Assembly: GCF_001427105.1 (NCBI RefSeq) | Contig: NZ_LMGI01000002.1 | Coordinates: forward strand, 1,342,650 to 1,406,649 | From: Sphingopyxis sp. Root154 | GTDB lineage: Bacteria; Pseudomonadota; Alphaproteobacteria; Sphingomonadales; Sphingomonadaceae | Length of the DNA: 64,000 nt | Direction of reading: 5' to 3' | Part shown: positions 9,435 to 18,670 of the stretch, piece by piece | Layout: each line of letters starts with the position of its first letter | Numbering within the stretch: the stretch's first letter is position 1 | Position numbers and translations under genes: made by a program | Notes under the pieces: generated by a model | What the model was told of the DNA's origin: nothing | What the model saw: only the letters and a program-made list of their open reading frames with translations | Database searches by the model: none

Positions 9435-9856
9435 TGGCGATCAACGACGAAGGCGAAATTCGCGAACTGCTCGGGCAAAAGCGCCGCATCGCCGTCGTTG
9501 GCGCGTCGCCCAACCCGGCGCGCCCTTCGAACGGTGTCCTCGCCTTCCTTGTCCGCCAGGGCCATGACGTGATCGCGGTCAATCCCGGCCACGCCGGCAA
9601 GACGATCCACGGCGCGCCCGTCGTCGCGACACTCGCTGACGTCGAGCCCGCCGCCGAAATCGTCGACATCTTTCGCAACAGCGCGGACGCCGGCGCCGCG
9701 GTCGACGAGGCGATCGTCCATGGCGCGAAGGCGGTGTGGCTGCAGATCGGCGTGATCGACGAAGCCGCGGCGAAGCGCGCCGAGGCCGCGGGACTGACCG
9801 TGGTCATGGACCGCTGCCCCAAGGTCGAGATCCCGCGGCTCGGCCTGCTGAAGTGA
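9431..9856 (+). CDS. CoA-binding domain protein (YccU-like)
   Basis: A 141-residue single Rossmann domain of the CoA_binding_2 family: RRIAVVGASPNPARPS holds the glycine-rich nucleotide loop and VIAVNPGHAGKTIHG the second strand region, ending with a conserved MDRCPKVE stretch. I start at the ATG at 9431, preceded by AAAGGGG, which overlaps the mrp stop by four bases. The family resembles the CoA-binding half of succinyl-CoA synthetase; its function is unsettled. The GTGA overlap with the next gene makes this the middle of a coupled three-gene chain. Confidence 0.85.
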   Translation: MMAINDEGEIRELLGQKRRIAVVGASPNPARPSNGVLAFLVRQGHDVIAVNPGHAGKTIHGAPVVATLADVEPAAEIVDIFRNSADAGAAVDEAIVHGAKAVWLQIGVIDEAAAKRAEAAGLTVVMDRCPKVEIPRLGLLK

Positions 9857-10449
9857 AGGCCGCGCTGCCGCTGCTCATGGCAGCCACGCTCGCGGGATGC
9901 GCGACCACGACGACGCGCGCGAACCCGCAGGATGCGTTCTTCGATGCCCTTTCGGCGCGCTGCGGCAAAGCCTATGCCGGCCGCCTCGCGAGCGATCAGG
10001 AGGCCGACGCCGACATGCGCGGCAAGGCGATGGTGATGCACATCCGCCATTGCACCGCCGACCGGATCGAGATTCCCTTTCATATCGACGGACTGGCCGA
10101 AGGCGGAGAATGGGACCGCTCGCGGACTTGGATCATCAGCCGGACGGGCGCGGGCCTCCGCCTCAAGCACGACCACCGCCACGCCGACGGCAAGCCCGAC
10201 GACGTCACGCTCTATGGCGGCGACACCGCCGATGCCGGAACGGCAACGCGCCAGACCTTCCCCGTCGATGCCGAATCGATCGCGATGTTCACCGCGACCG
10301 GCCGCAGCGTTTCGAATACCAACATCTGGTCGGTCGAAACGACCGACGCGGGGTTCACTTATGGCCTCGACCGGCAGGGACGCCATTTCCGCGTCGCGTT
10401 CGATTATGCGAAGCCGGTGACCCCGCCGCCCGCGCCCTGGGGTTGGTAG
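9853..10449 (+). CDS. predicted lipoprotein of unknown function
   Basis: A 198-residue protein beginning at GTG 9853 with a very short signal peptide and lipobox LAGC (Cys16), so a lipoprotein is predicted. The mature part has HIRHCTADRIEIPFHID and DHRHADGKPDDVTLYGGDT, and ends Pro-rich (TPPPAPWGW). I do not recognise the family. The GTG overlaps the stop of the CoA-binding gene (GTGA), so it is expressed with mrp. The next ATG in frame would leave almost no signal peptide, which supports the GTG. Confidence 0.75.
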   Translation: MKAALPLLMAATLAGCATTTTRANPQDAFFDALSARCGKAYAGRLASDQEADADMRGKAMVMHIRHCTADRIEIPFHIDGLAEGGEWDRSRTWIISRTGAGLRLKHDHRHADGKPDDVTLYGGDTADAGTATRQTFPVDAESIAMFTATGRSVSNTNIWSVETTDAGFTYGLDRQGRHFRVAFDYAKPVTPPPAPWGW

Positions 10450-10500
10450 GGAACCGATTCACCCGCCATGCGCTAGGTCGCATCGAACGGGAGAAAATAT

Positions 10501-11211
10501 ATGCGCACCCAGACCCTTATGCTGATCCCTTTGCTCGCGCTCGGCGCGTGCAGCGAAAAGGCGCCCGACCCACGCGGCGTCGGGCACGACGAAACCCTGC
10601 TCTCGGTCTCGGCGACCGGTCGATCCGAGACGCGGCCCGACGAGGCGCGCTTCACCGCCGGGGTGAGCACGATCGCCGCGTCGGCCGAAGCCGCCACACA
10701 GCGCAACAATGAAACGATGACCAAGGTGACCGAGGCACTCAAAGCCTTCGGCGTCGCGGGCAAGGATTTGCAGACGCGCCAGCTGACGGTGAACCGGATC
10801 GACTGGGGCGCGAACAAGGGCAAATATGAAGCCGTCAATCAGGTCGAGGTGCGGATGCGCGCGGTCGACAAGGCGGGCGAGGCGGTCGCCGCGACGACAG
10901 AGGCCGGTGCCAACGTCCTGTCGGGGCCGACGCTGCGCGTCGCCGATCAGGAAGCGGCGACCAAATCGGCCTATGCCGCCGCCTATCGCGCCGCGCGCGC
11001 CCGCGCCGATGCCTATGCCGGCGCCGCGGGGCTCAAGATCGACCGCGTGCTGACGATCCGCGATGGCGGCGACAGCGCGCCGCCGATGCCTTATGCTGCG
11101 GACGCCGCCAATTACGAGGTCGCGGCGCAATCGGCCGCTCCGCCCTTCAATCCTGGGGTAAGCGAATCGCAGGTTTCGGTACGCGTCGATTTCGCGCTGT
11201 CGGAGAAGTAG
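10501..11211 (+). CDS. SIMPL (DUF541) domain lipoprotein
   Basis: A 236-residue periplasmic protein with lipobox LGAC (Cys16) and a DUF541/SIMPL domain: ETLLSVSATGRSETRPDEA at the start, then TAASAEAA-type helices, TRQLTVNRID, and the family-like end SVRVDFALSEK. SIMPL proteins such as E. coli YggE are linked to oxidative stress; the biochemistry is unknown. GGGAGAA sits upstream of the ATG at 10501. Only 51 bases separate it from the preceding lipoprotein gene, so co-transcription is likely. Confidence 0.85.
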   Translation: MRTQTLMLIPLLALGACSEKAPDPRGVGHDETLLSVSATGRSETRPDEARFTAGVSTIAASAEAATQRNNETMTKVTEALKAFGVAGKDLQTRQLTVNRIDWGANKGKYEAVNQVEVRMRAVDKAGEAVAATTEAGANVLSGPTLRVADQEAATKSAYAAAYRAARARADAYAGAAGLKIDRVLTIRDGGDSAPPMPYAADAANYEVAAQSAAPPFNPGVSESQVSVRVDFALSEK

Positions 11212-11284
11212 GGGCCCGTCGCCGGGGCGACTATAATCCCAAAAGCCTTTGCCTCGCCGACTCGCGCCGCTATCAGCAACGGGC

Positions 11285-13573
11285 ATGGCCGGCATTCGCG
11301 ACACAGTGGAGAAAAACAAATCGCGCTTGCCGCACGTCAGCCGCCGTTCGCTGCTCGTCGGCGCGACAGCGGCGGGCGGACTGGCCATCGCATGGAGCCT
11401 CTGGCCGCGCGATTACCAGCCCAATCTCACCGCCGCCGCCGACGAACATATCTTCAACGCCTTCCTCAAGATCGGCGACGACGGCCACATCAGCGCGATC
11501 GTCCCGCAATGCGAGATGGGACAGGGCGTCGCCACCTTGCTGCCGCAGATCATGGCCGACGAACTCGGCGCCGACTGGCGCACGATCGCGGTCGAAACCG
11601 CGCCGATTAACCCGCTCTACACGAATACGCTGCTGGTCGACGAGGATAGCGCGGTCTTTACCCCGCGTGCGGGCGTTCCCGATTTCGTGTCCGACGTGCG
11701 CAGCTGGGCGCGCCGCGAATGGGCGGTGCGTCATGCCGTGATGCTGACCGCGAACAGCTCGTCGGTGCGCATGTTCGAGGCGCCCTGCCGCGCCGCTGCG
11801 GCGCAGGCGCGCGCGCTGCTGATGATGGCGGCGGCAAAGCGCTGGGACGCCGACTGGGAAGAATGCGACACGCAGGACGGCTTCGTCACCCATGGCAAGA
11901 AAAGACTGCGCTTTGGCGATGTCGCGGCGGCTGCGGCGCTGCTCGAACCGCCCGCCGAGCCCGTCTATCGCGCGAGCAGTTCGGACCCGCTTTACGGCAA
12001 GGAGCTGACGCGGCTCGATCTGCCCGCCAAGATCGACGGGTCGGCCAATTATGCCGGCGACATCCGCCTGCCCGACATGGTGTTCGCGGCGATCCGCCAA
12101 GGGCCGCTCGGCGCGACGCGGCTGAAGAGCATCGACCGTAAAAAGGGGCTCGCATCACCCGGCCTGCTGCATGTCGTGACGCACGAACGTTGGGTCGCGG
12201 CGGTCGCGCGCAATTGGTGGGCGGCGAACCGCGCGCTCGACCGCTTCGCGCCCACCTTCGAAACCGAGGGCACGCCGATATCGACCGACCGGATCGACAA
12301 GGCGCTGAAAACCGCGCTGAAAGGCGACGGCTATCGCATCGCAAGCGAAGGCGACGTCGCCGAGGCGATGGAAGGACGACAGAAAGTCGCGGCAGAATTT
12401 GCCGTCGCCCCCGCGCTCCACGCCGCCATCGAGACACGCACCGCGACCGCCGCGCCCAACGGCGGCGGCCTGCGCGTCTGGGTCGCGACGCAGGCGCCCG
12501 CGCAGTGCCGCGACGCGATCGTGCACGCGACCGGGCTGGCGCCCGCCAATGTCACGCTGTTCCCGATGATGGCGGGGGGATCGTTCGACGCCTGCCTCGA
12601 CCACAGCGTCGCGGTGCAGGCGGCGATTATTGCGCTCGAGGTCAAACGCCCGGTTCAGCTCGCCTGGTCGCGCGCCGAAGAGATCATGCGCCTGCCGCCG
12701 CGGGCACCCGCGCGCGCCAGGCTGACCGCGACGCTAAACGCCGCCGGCGGGATCGATGCACTCGTCACGCGCATCGCCGTGCCGCCGACGAACCATGAGG
12801 TGCGCGAGCGTCTGTTCGCGAGCACACCCGCCGACATCGCGCAGCGCGCCGCAGTGGGCAGCGCCGATGCTGCCGCCGTCGAGGGCGCGGCGAGCGGCTA
12901 TGCGATCCCGCACTTCGCGGTCGACCATTGCCCCGCCGACATCGGCCTGCCGACGGGGCGCTGGCGCGGCAACGCCGACAGCTACACCGCCTTTTTCACC
13001 GAATGCTTCGTCGATGAAATGGCGGCGCGCGCCGGAACCGACGCGCTGTCCTATCGCATGGCAATGCTCGGCAATACGCCGCTGCTCGCGCGCTGCCTGC
13101 TGACCGCGACCAGCCTGGGCGGCTGGGAGGGCGGATTGTCGGGGACGACGCAAGGGCTCGCCTGTCACTCGATGCGCGGCAGCCATATCGCGCTGATGGC
13201 GACCGCGCGGCAAAGCGAACGCGGGCTGCAGGTCGAGCAATTGGTCGCGGTGGTCGACGCCGGGCGCCTCGTCAATCCGGCGATCGCGCGGCAGCAGATC
13301 GAGGGCGGGCTGATCTTCGGCCTCGCCGCCGCCGCCGGCGCGACGACCGACTATGAAGGGGGCCTCGCGACCGCGCGCAAGCTCGGCCAGCTCGGCCTGC
13401 CCGACCTGTCGCAGACCCCGCAGATCCTGATCGAATTCGTCGAGAGCGACCGCGAGCCCGGCGGGCTCGGCGAAATCGGCGTTCCCGTCGTCGCGCCCGC
13501 GATCGCCAATGCGATGTTCGCGGCGACGGGCCGCCGCATCCGCCGCATCCCGCTCTCGGCGCATCCGCTGTGA
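11285..13573 (+). CDS. molybdopterin-dependent hydroxylase large subunit, IorB-like, Tat-exported
   Basis: A 762-residue protein of the xanthine oxidase family resembling the beta subunit of isoquinoline 1-oxidoreductase and related aldehyde oxidases. A twin-arginine signal is present (SRRSLL at 19-24, then a hydrophobic stretch), so the folded enzyme should act in the periplasm. CEMGQGVATLLPQI and the C-terminal PGGLGEIGVP, with the catalytic Glu of the GxGExG motif, mark the Mo-cofactor domains. I start at ATG 11285, as the longer frame begins with TTG and adds nothing. No small 2Fe-2S subunit gene (IorA) lies on either side. The next gene, hemH, overlaps its stop by four bases. Confidence 0.88.
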   Translation: MAGIRDTVEKNKSRLPHVSRRSLLVGATAAGGLAIAWSLWPRDYQPNLTAAADEHIFNAFLKIGDDGHISAIVPQCEMGQGVATLLPQIMADELGADWRTIAVETAPINPLYTNTLLVDEDSAVFTPRAGVPDFVSDVRSWARREWAVRHAVMLTANSSSVRMFEAPCRAAAAQARALLMMAAAKRWDADWEECDTQDGFVTHGKKRLRFGDVAAAAALLEPPAEPVYRASSSDPLYGKELTRLDLPAKIDGSANYAGDIRLPDMVFAAIRQGPLGATRLKSIDRKKGLASPGLLHVVTHERWVAAVARNWWAANRALDRFAPTFETEGTPISTDRIDKALKTALKGDGYRIASEGDVAEAMEGRQKVAAEFAVAPALHAAIETRTATAAPNGGGLRVWVATQAPAQCRDAIVHATGLAPANVTLFPMMAGGSFDACLDHSVAVQAAIIALEVKRPVQLAWSRAEEIMRLPPRAPARARLTATLNAAGGIDALVTRIAVPPTNHEVRERLFASTPADIAQRAAVGSADAAAVEGAASGYAIPHFAVDHCPADIGLPTGRWRGNADSYTAFFTECFVDEMAARAGTDALSYRMAMLGNTPLLARCLLTATSLGGWEGGLSGTTQGLACHSMRGSHIALMATARQSERGLQVEQLVAVVDAGRLVNPAIARQQIEGGLIFGLAAAAGATTDYEGGLATARKLGQLGLPDLSQTPQILIEFVESDREPGGLGEIGVPVVAPAIANAMFAATGRRIRRIPLSAHPL

Positions 13574-14565
13574 GCCAGCCGCCCGATCATACACACGTGC
13601 CGCTACCGCGAATCGGCGTGCTGCTGGTCAACCTCGGCACCCCCGACGCGCCCGACGCGCCGTCGGTGCGACGCTATCTCGCCGAATTCCTGTCCGACCG
13701 CCGTGTCGTCGAAATTCCGCAGATTCTGTGGCAACCGATCCTGCGCGGGATCATCCTGACCACACGGCCGAAAAAGTCGGCACATGCCTATGCTCAAGTG
13801 TGGACCGACGAAGGCTCGCCGCTCGCCGCGATCACGCGAAGGCAGAGCGAAGCGCTGCAAGCCGCGTTCGGGGAAACGGTGCGCGTCGCTTATGCGATGC
13901 GCTACGGCAAACCGGCGATCGGGCCCGCAATCGACGCGCTCAAGGCGGCGGGGTGCGAGCGCATCCTCGTTGCGCCGCTCTATCCGCAATATTGCGCTGC
14001 GACGACGGCCACCGTGGTCGATGCGGTCGGCAAGCATCTGCAAGCGCTACGCTGGCAGCCGACGCTGCGTTTCCTGCCGCCCTATCATGACGACGCGGCC
14101 TACCTGGGCGCGCTGAAAGCATCGGTGGACACCGCGCTGGCCGCGCTCGACTTCACGCCCGATGTCTTGCTCGCGAGCTTTCACGGCATGCCCCAACGCA
14201 CGTTGCACCTCGGCGACCCCTATCATTGTCAGTGCAGGAAAAGCGCGCGGTTGCTCGCCGACGCGCTCGGCAGGCCCGTCGAGGTCGCCTTCCAGTCGCG
14301 ATTCGGGCGCGCCAAATGGCTCGAACCCGCGACCGACACGCGCCTCGAACAGCTCGGCCGTGAAGGCCGCAGCGTCGCGATCTTCGCACCTGGCTTTGCG
14401 GCCGATTGCCTCGAAACGCTCGAAGAACTGGCGATTCGCGGCAAGCAGCAATATGAGGACGCAGGCGGGCGGCGTTTCGCCTATCTCCCCTGCCTCAACG
14501 CCGATACGCCCGGCATCGCGATGCTGGAGACGCTGGCGCGCCGCGAACTCGCGGGATGGCTCTGA
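13570..14565 (+). CDS. hemH: ferrochelatase
   Basis: A 331-residue ferrochelatase, which inserts ferrous iron into protoporphyrin IX in the last step of heme synthesis. RIGVLLVNLGTPDAP near the N-terminus, the metal-binding His205 in ASFHGMP, and PGFAADCLETLEE at about 274-286 are the family signatures. The QYCAATT and SRFGRAKWLEP segments also match. The start is GTG 13570, overlapping the stop of the oxidoreductase gene (GTGA). Cys220 and Cys222 (YHCQCRKS) may help hold the [2Fe-2S] centre known in some alphaproteobacterial ferrochelatases; that is inference. Confidence 0.95.
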   Translation: MSQPPDHTHVPLPRIGVLLVNLGTPDAPDAPSVRRYLAEFLSDRRVVEIPQILWQPILRGIILTTRPKKSAHAYAQVWTDEGSPLAAITRRQSEALQAAFGETVRVAYAMRYGKPAIGPAIDALKAAGCERILVAPLYPQYCAATTATVVDAVGKHLQALRWQPTLRFLPPYHDDAAYLGALKASVDTALAALDFTPDVLLASFHGMPQRTLHLGDPYHCQCRKSARLLADALGRPVEVAFQSRFGRAKWLEPATDTRLEQLGREGRSVAIFAPGFAADCLETLEELAIRGKQQYEDAGGRRFAYLPCLNADTPGIAMLETLARRELAGWL

Positions 14566-14660
14566 ATCGCGGCTGCTTACCAACTGTTTAGGTCCATGCA
14601 CTAAATTGGTCCGAGGTGGCGCCGAAAAGGCCCGGCCCCTCACGATTTTGGAGATACGTC

Positions 14661-16211
14661 ATGAACCAGCTCGAATCGCTAGGGTTGGCGCTAGCCGTGG
14701 CCACGCTGGCCTTTCTGGCGATCATCGGTTTTGCCCTGTGGAGGCTTCGCCGTCCGCGCACCGCTTCCGCCGCGCCGCGCGAATCGCGCGCGCCGGGCGA
14801 AAGCCGCCTGCCGAAGCTATCGCGCCGAGCGAAGCCGGAGCTGGAAGAGGTCGAAATCTCCCCCTCGCGGCTCGCGCGGATCAGCCGCAAGGCGCCGCTC
14901 GAAATACCGGCCGAGGTCGAATATGAAACCGTGCCCGAGCCCGCCGCCGTCGCAGACCCCGTCGAGGTCGCACTCGAACCGACGATTTCCGAGGTCGAGG
15001 TCGAGGACGAAGTGCACCGGGTCGAGACGGCAGACGCCGAGGAGGTGACGCTACGCCTCGTCCCCCAGATCCCGCCACGCGACGCGATCTCGACGAACAG
15101 CTGGCTCGGTGGCCGTCCGCACCTCCCCGCAGGCATGGAATGGCCAAGGATCGACGATCAGCCGGCGGATTTTCTGGCGCAGATCAGCTGCGCCGACCTG
15201 CCGCGGGATCTGTGGGGCGGGCTGGGGCCGCGCGGCGGCGCGCTCGCATTCTTCATCCACCGCCGCAAGCATGCGCTGCGCGTCCTGCATCTGCGCGATA
15301 ACGGCATGGCGGTTACGCCGCCCTTCACGCTCAACGATCCCGAGGGCTGGTTCGGCCCGCATGGCGGCCTCGCTTCAGGCGATCTCGGCTCCTTCGCCGT
15401 GCGCGCCTTTCCCGAATGGCCCATCGACCTGGTCACTATCCGCCCCGGCGATGCCGATCCGCGCAGCGAGGGCGATCCGGACGAGCCCGGCGCCGCGCTC
15501 CATGATCGCGGCTACGACATCGCCGACCCCGCCTTCCATCCCTTCGACTGGGGCAGCATGACCGCGATGATCGCCCTGCTCGAGCAGCGGCTCGACCGGC
15601 TGATGACCGAAGCGCCTGAGGCCGAGGCCGATGAACCCGGCGAAATGGAACAATGCGCCGCGCTCAACCGCGATGCCCGCGCACGCGCCGAAGAAATTAT
15701 CGCGATTGTCCGCGACGGCGCCGGGCGCGCCGATTTCTCGGCCAGCGACGCAACCGCGGTGATGGCTGCGCTGCACGCGATCCGCTGGGCGAAGGTGATC
15801 CGCTCGGTTGACCCCGAAACGGGCGCCCCACAGGTCGAGACGATCACCCTGCCGCTGACGACACATCGCGCCGACGCGAATCTGTGGGTTCATGATTATC
15901 AGACGATCTTGTTCGATCGCGCGAAGCATGCCTGGTGCGCCAATCCGGACAATCTTTCGGCGCCGGCGCGCGCCTTTTTCGAGCCCTGGTGGCGCACGCT
16001 GGCCGAACGCGAGATGGCCGCGATGGGACATGAGCCCTTTCGTCACGTCCCCGATTATGACGAAGAGCGCGATGCGGTGCTGCTCGAATTGCCGACCAGC
16101 GGATTGATGAGCCGGCGCTTCGGCGACCGCGACAATCTGGTGGTGACGATCGACAGGGCGGACCTCGCGATCGGCGATTTTTCAAAACTGCGGGTACAGG
16201 TGAGCAGCTAA
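14661..16211 (+). CDS. membrane-anchored DUF1963 (YwqG-like) protein
   Basis: A 516-residue protein. One N-terminal membrane segment (about 5-28) leads to an acidic, Glu/Pro-rich linker to about residue 130. A DUF1963 region then starts at LVPQIPPRDAISTNSWLGG and PHLPAGMEWPRID and runs through the two short motifs FLAQISCADLP and GALAFFIHRR; a helical C-terminal part ends with DYDEERDAVLLELPTS. DUF1963 proteins have no agreed function. ATG 14661 has GGAG ten bases upstream. It is a single gene between hemH and phaB. Confidence 0.85.
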   Translation: MNQLESLGLALAVATLAFLAIIGFALWRLRRPRTASAAPRESRAPGESRLPKLSRRAKPELEEVEISPSRLARISRKAPLEIPAEVEYETVPEPAAVADPVEVALEPTISEVEVEDEVHRVETADAEEVTLRLVPQIPPRDAISTNSWLGGRPHLPAGMEWPRIDDQPADFLAQISCADLPRDLWGGLGPRGGALAFFIHRRKHALRVLHLRDNGMAVTPPFTLNDPEGWFGPHGGLASGDLGSFAVRAFPEWPIDLVTIRPGDADPRSEGDPDEPGAALHDRGYDIADPAFHPFDWGSMTAMIALLEQRLDRLMTEAPEAEADEPGEMEQCAALNRDARARAEEIIAIVRDGAGRADFSASDATAVMAALHAIRWAKVIRSVDPETGAPQVETITLPLTTHRADANLWVHDYQTILFDRAKHAWCANPDNLSAPARAFFEPWWRTLAEREMAAMGHEPFRHVPDYDEERDAVLLELPTSGLMSRRFGDRDNLVVTIDRADLAIGDFSKLRVQVSS

Positions 16212-16316
16212 CTCCCTCTACCCCTGAATAGCTTTGCGATTGACGTTCCGGTAAACTTGCAGCCGCCGCTTGCGCAGCCTAGTCATGGTCCATAACTCTG
16301 TGGGAGAGCTGGATTT

Positions 16317-17039
16317 ATGGCACGTATCGCAATCGTTACCGGTGGCAGCCGCGGCATCGGCGAGGCGATCAGCCTCAAGTTGAAGGAACAAGGCGTCACC
16401 GTCGTCGCAAACTATGGCGGCAATGACGAAAAGGCCCGCGAGTTCACCGACCGCACCGGCATCGCGGCGATCAAATGGGACGTCGGCGACCATCAGGCAT
16501 GCCTCGATAGCTGCGCGCGCATCGCCGAGGAATTCGGTCCCGTCGATATCGTCGTCAACAATGCCGGCATCACCCGCGACGGCACGCTCGCCCGCATGAG
16601 CTACGACGACTGGGACGACGTGATGCGCGTCAACCTCGGCGGCTGCTTCAACATGGCGAAGGCGACCTTTGGCGGCATGGTCGAGCGCGGCTGGGGCCGC
16701 ATCGTCAATATCGGCTCGATCAACGGGCAGGCCGGCCAGTACGGCCAGGTCAACTACGCCGCCGCGAAATCGGGCATACACGGCTTTACCAAGGCGCTGG
16801 CGCAGGAGGGCGCCAAGAAGGGCGTGACGGTCAACGCGATCGCGCCGGGCTATATCGACACCGACATGGTCGCCGCGGTCCCGCCGCAGGTGCTGGAAAA
16901 GATCGTCGCGAAGATCCCCGTCGGGCGGCTGGGGCAAGCCGACGAGATCGCGCGCGGCGTCGCCTTCCTGTGCAGCGAGGATGCGGGGTTCGTGACCGGA
17001 TCGACGATGTCGATCAATGGCGGGCAGCATATGTACTGA
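16317..17039 (+). CDS. phaB: acetoacetyl-CoA reductase
   Basis: A 240-residue short-chain dehydrogenase closest to PhbB/PhaB: NADPH-dependent reduction of acetoacetyl-CoA to (R)-3-hydroxybutyryl-CoA for polyhydroxybutyrate. The cofactor loop GGSRGIG is at 9-15; the catalytic residues are Ser134, Tyr147 and Lys151. INGQAGQYGQVNYAAAKSG and the C-terminal INGGQHMY are strongly PhaB-like and separate it from FabG. GGGAGAGC precedes the ATG. No phaA or phaC is adjacent, so the PHB genes must be dispersed. Confidence 0.93.
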   Translation: MARIAIVTGGSRGIGEAISLKLKEQGVTVVANYGGNDEKAREFTDRTGIAAIKWDVGDHQACLDSCARIAEEFGPVDIVVNNAGITRDGTLARMSYDDWDDVMRVNLGGCFNMAKATFGGMVERGWGRIVNIGSINGQAGQYGQVNYAAAKSGIHGFTKALAQEGAKKGVTVNAIAPGYIDTDMVAAVPPQVLEKIVAKIPVGRLGQADEIARGVAFLCSEDAGFVTGSTMSINGGQHMY

Positions 17040-17125
17040 CGGGCCGAGGGCGCCAGCAATGTCGTTCGCGCCTGCGAACGGCGAGCTGGCAACCGGTGGC
17101 GAAGCCACGGCCCGGCACGGCCAGC

Positions 17126-17155
17126 GGGGCGGCGATCCCGAAAGATCGCCGCCCC
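17126..17155. terminator. possible bidirectional terminator hairpin
   Basis: GGGGCGGCGATC at 17126-17137 and its exact complement at 17144-17155 form a twelve-base-pair stem with a six-base loop (CCGAAA) between the convergent phaB and LuxR/DUF4019 genes. No T-run follows on either strand, so terminator function is only probable. Confidence 0.55.
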
Positions 17156-17209
17156 GTCTGACGTCAGGCGGCGGCTTTGCCGTCGCCCATCAAACCCACC
17201 ACCCGTCCG

Positions 17210-17977
17210 CTACTCGATCGTACACCCGACCACGCGCCATTCGTCGCCCTCGCGAACCAGCGACAGCGTTTCGATCGCCCCGGCCTTGTTCGCATAGCTC
17301 GTCCGGAACTTCACGACCTGATAGCCATAGGGCGGCGCGGGCACATTTTCCTCGCCGATCAGCTCGCGCGAGACGAGCGCGCCGAGCGGCGTGCGGACGG
17401 CCTCCGACACGTCGGCCCACCGCTCGCTGGTGTTGAGCGACTTGAACGCCTGCCCCGTCGCATTCCAGCTGCCGTTCCAGTCGCCCTTGTCGACGAGTGC
17501 GAGCCACTGCCGCGCCGACTGGACCGCGGCGGTTTCGGTCGCGGGCGTAGAGAGCGTCACGGTTGGCAGCGTGGCAGGTGAGGACGCCGGAGTCGGCGCG
17601 GACCCGGGCAGGGACGAAAGGGCAAGCAGGGCAAGGCTGAACGACATGAATATTCCTCCGGATATCCAGCCGAAGCGGCGCGACATGCGGCGCGCCCCGA
17701 CCGGTGCCCGAAGCTCTTCCATGTTCGAGACCGCGGCCGCAGCCCCCAAAACCCTGTCCGCCAGAAATTGGGGGTCCTGCCGTTCGATCTCGCGCAGTTG
17801 CCGGGCGGCCTCGCGGCTGCTGGACGCCGACATCTTGCGCCGCGCATCGCGCAGCCGTTCGTTGATCGTATGGACCGACAGCCCCAGATGCCGCGCCATC
17901 GATTTTGCGTCATGGCCATCGACCAGCAGGCGCAACGTCTCTTTTTCTTTTTCGGTGAGCGCCTGAAGTCCTGTCAT
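17210..17977 (-). CDS. membrane-tethered LuxR-type regulator with DUF4019 domain
   Basis: A 255-residue protein in three parts. Residues 5-60 are a LuxR/GerE helix-turn-helix (LTEKEKETLRLLVDGHDAKS, then HLGLSVHTINERLRDARRKM). A single membrane segment at about 103-123 follows (GWISGGIFMSFSLALLALSS). Residues 150-255 form a DUF4019-like domain (ARQWLALVDKGDWNGSW) placed outside the membrane. The order means a cytoplasmic DNA-binding domain and a periplasmic sensor joined directly, with no kinase. I start at ATG 17977; the longer frame is non-coding in texture. Targets are unknown; autoregulation or the divergent membrane gene at 18128 are obvious candidates. Confidence 0.85.
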   Translation of the reverse strand: MTGLQALTEKEKETLRLLVDGHDAKSMARHLGLSVHTINERLRDARRKMSASSSREAARQLREIERQDPQFLADRVLGAAAAVSNMEELRAPVGARRMSRRFGWISGGIFMSFSLALLALSSLPGSAPTPASSPATLPTVTLSTPATETAAVQSARQWLALVDKGDWNGSWNATGQAFKSLNTSERWADVSEAVRTPLGALVSRELIGEENVPAPPYGYQVVKFRTSYANKAGAIETLSLVREGDEWRVVGCTIE

Positions 17978-18127
17978 GAGCCTGCCTGCATTTGCGCCGG
18001 ATCGGCTGGCCGGTTTACGGAACGCCGATATGGCGTGCCACCCCCAATAAATCGTACCCCGATTTTGGACGGCGCGGCGGTCCGGCTGTGGCCTTGCTGT
18101 CACGAATCAAGTCGCTACACCCCAAGC

Positions 18128-18670
18128 ATGACCGAAGCCTCTCTCACTACGGCCCAGCAGGACCTCTCCCGCGCCTATGCCGGCGGCGCTCCCGGCGTGC
18201 TCGTCTCGGGCCTCGTCTGGCTGATCGCCGGAACGGTGTGGCAGCTTCACGGCACCACCGCCGCCTTTGCCGCGCTGTTCTTCGGCGGCATGGCGATCCA
18301 TCCGCTCGGTGTCCTCATCGAACGCACCGCATTCAAGGCGCCCAAGGCGGCGATAGGCAGGCCGCTCGAAACCCTCGCGATCGAAGCGACGATCCCGCTG
18401 TTCGTCGGCGTGCTGATCGCATGGGTATTGCTGGTACGCGCGCCCGATCTCGCGATCCCGACCTTCGCCGCGATCGTCGGCGCGCGCTATTTCCTCTTTC
18501 GCACCATGTATGGCGAGATCGCCTATTGGGCGCTCGGCGGCGCGATCCTGCTGATCGGCGCACTCGCGCTGTTCGGCATCGGCCTTCCGTTCAACCTCGG
18601 CTTCCTCGTCGGCATCATCGAACTGATCGCCGCCGCGTGGATCCTGCAGCGCTGGCGCTCCCGCCGTTGA
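18128..18670 (+). CDS. small integral membrane protein, unknown function
   Basis: A 180-residue hydrophobic protein with about five or six membrane segments (GVLVSGLVWLIAGTVW, AALFFGGMAIHPLGVLI, ATIPLFVGVLIAWVLL, YWALGGAILLIGALALFG, LGFLVGIIELIAAAWIL). It resembles the uncharacterised DUF7010-like membrane proteins, but I claim no function. It is divergent from the LuxR/DUF4019 gene with 150 bp between starts. Its stop overlaps the next start as TTGA. Confidence 0.75.
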   Translation: MTEASLTTAQQDLSRAYAGGAPGVLVSGLVWLIAGTVWQLHGTTAAFAALFFGGMAIHPLGVLIERTAFKAPKAAIGRPLETLAIEATIPLFVGVLIAWVLLVRAPDLAIPTFAAIVGARYFLFRTMYGEIAYWALGGAILLIGALALFGIGLPFNLGFLVGIIELIAAAWILQRWRSRR

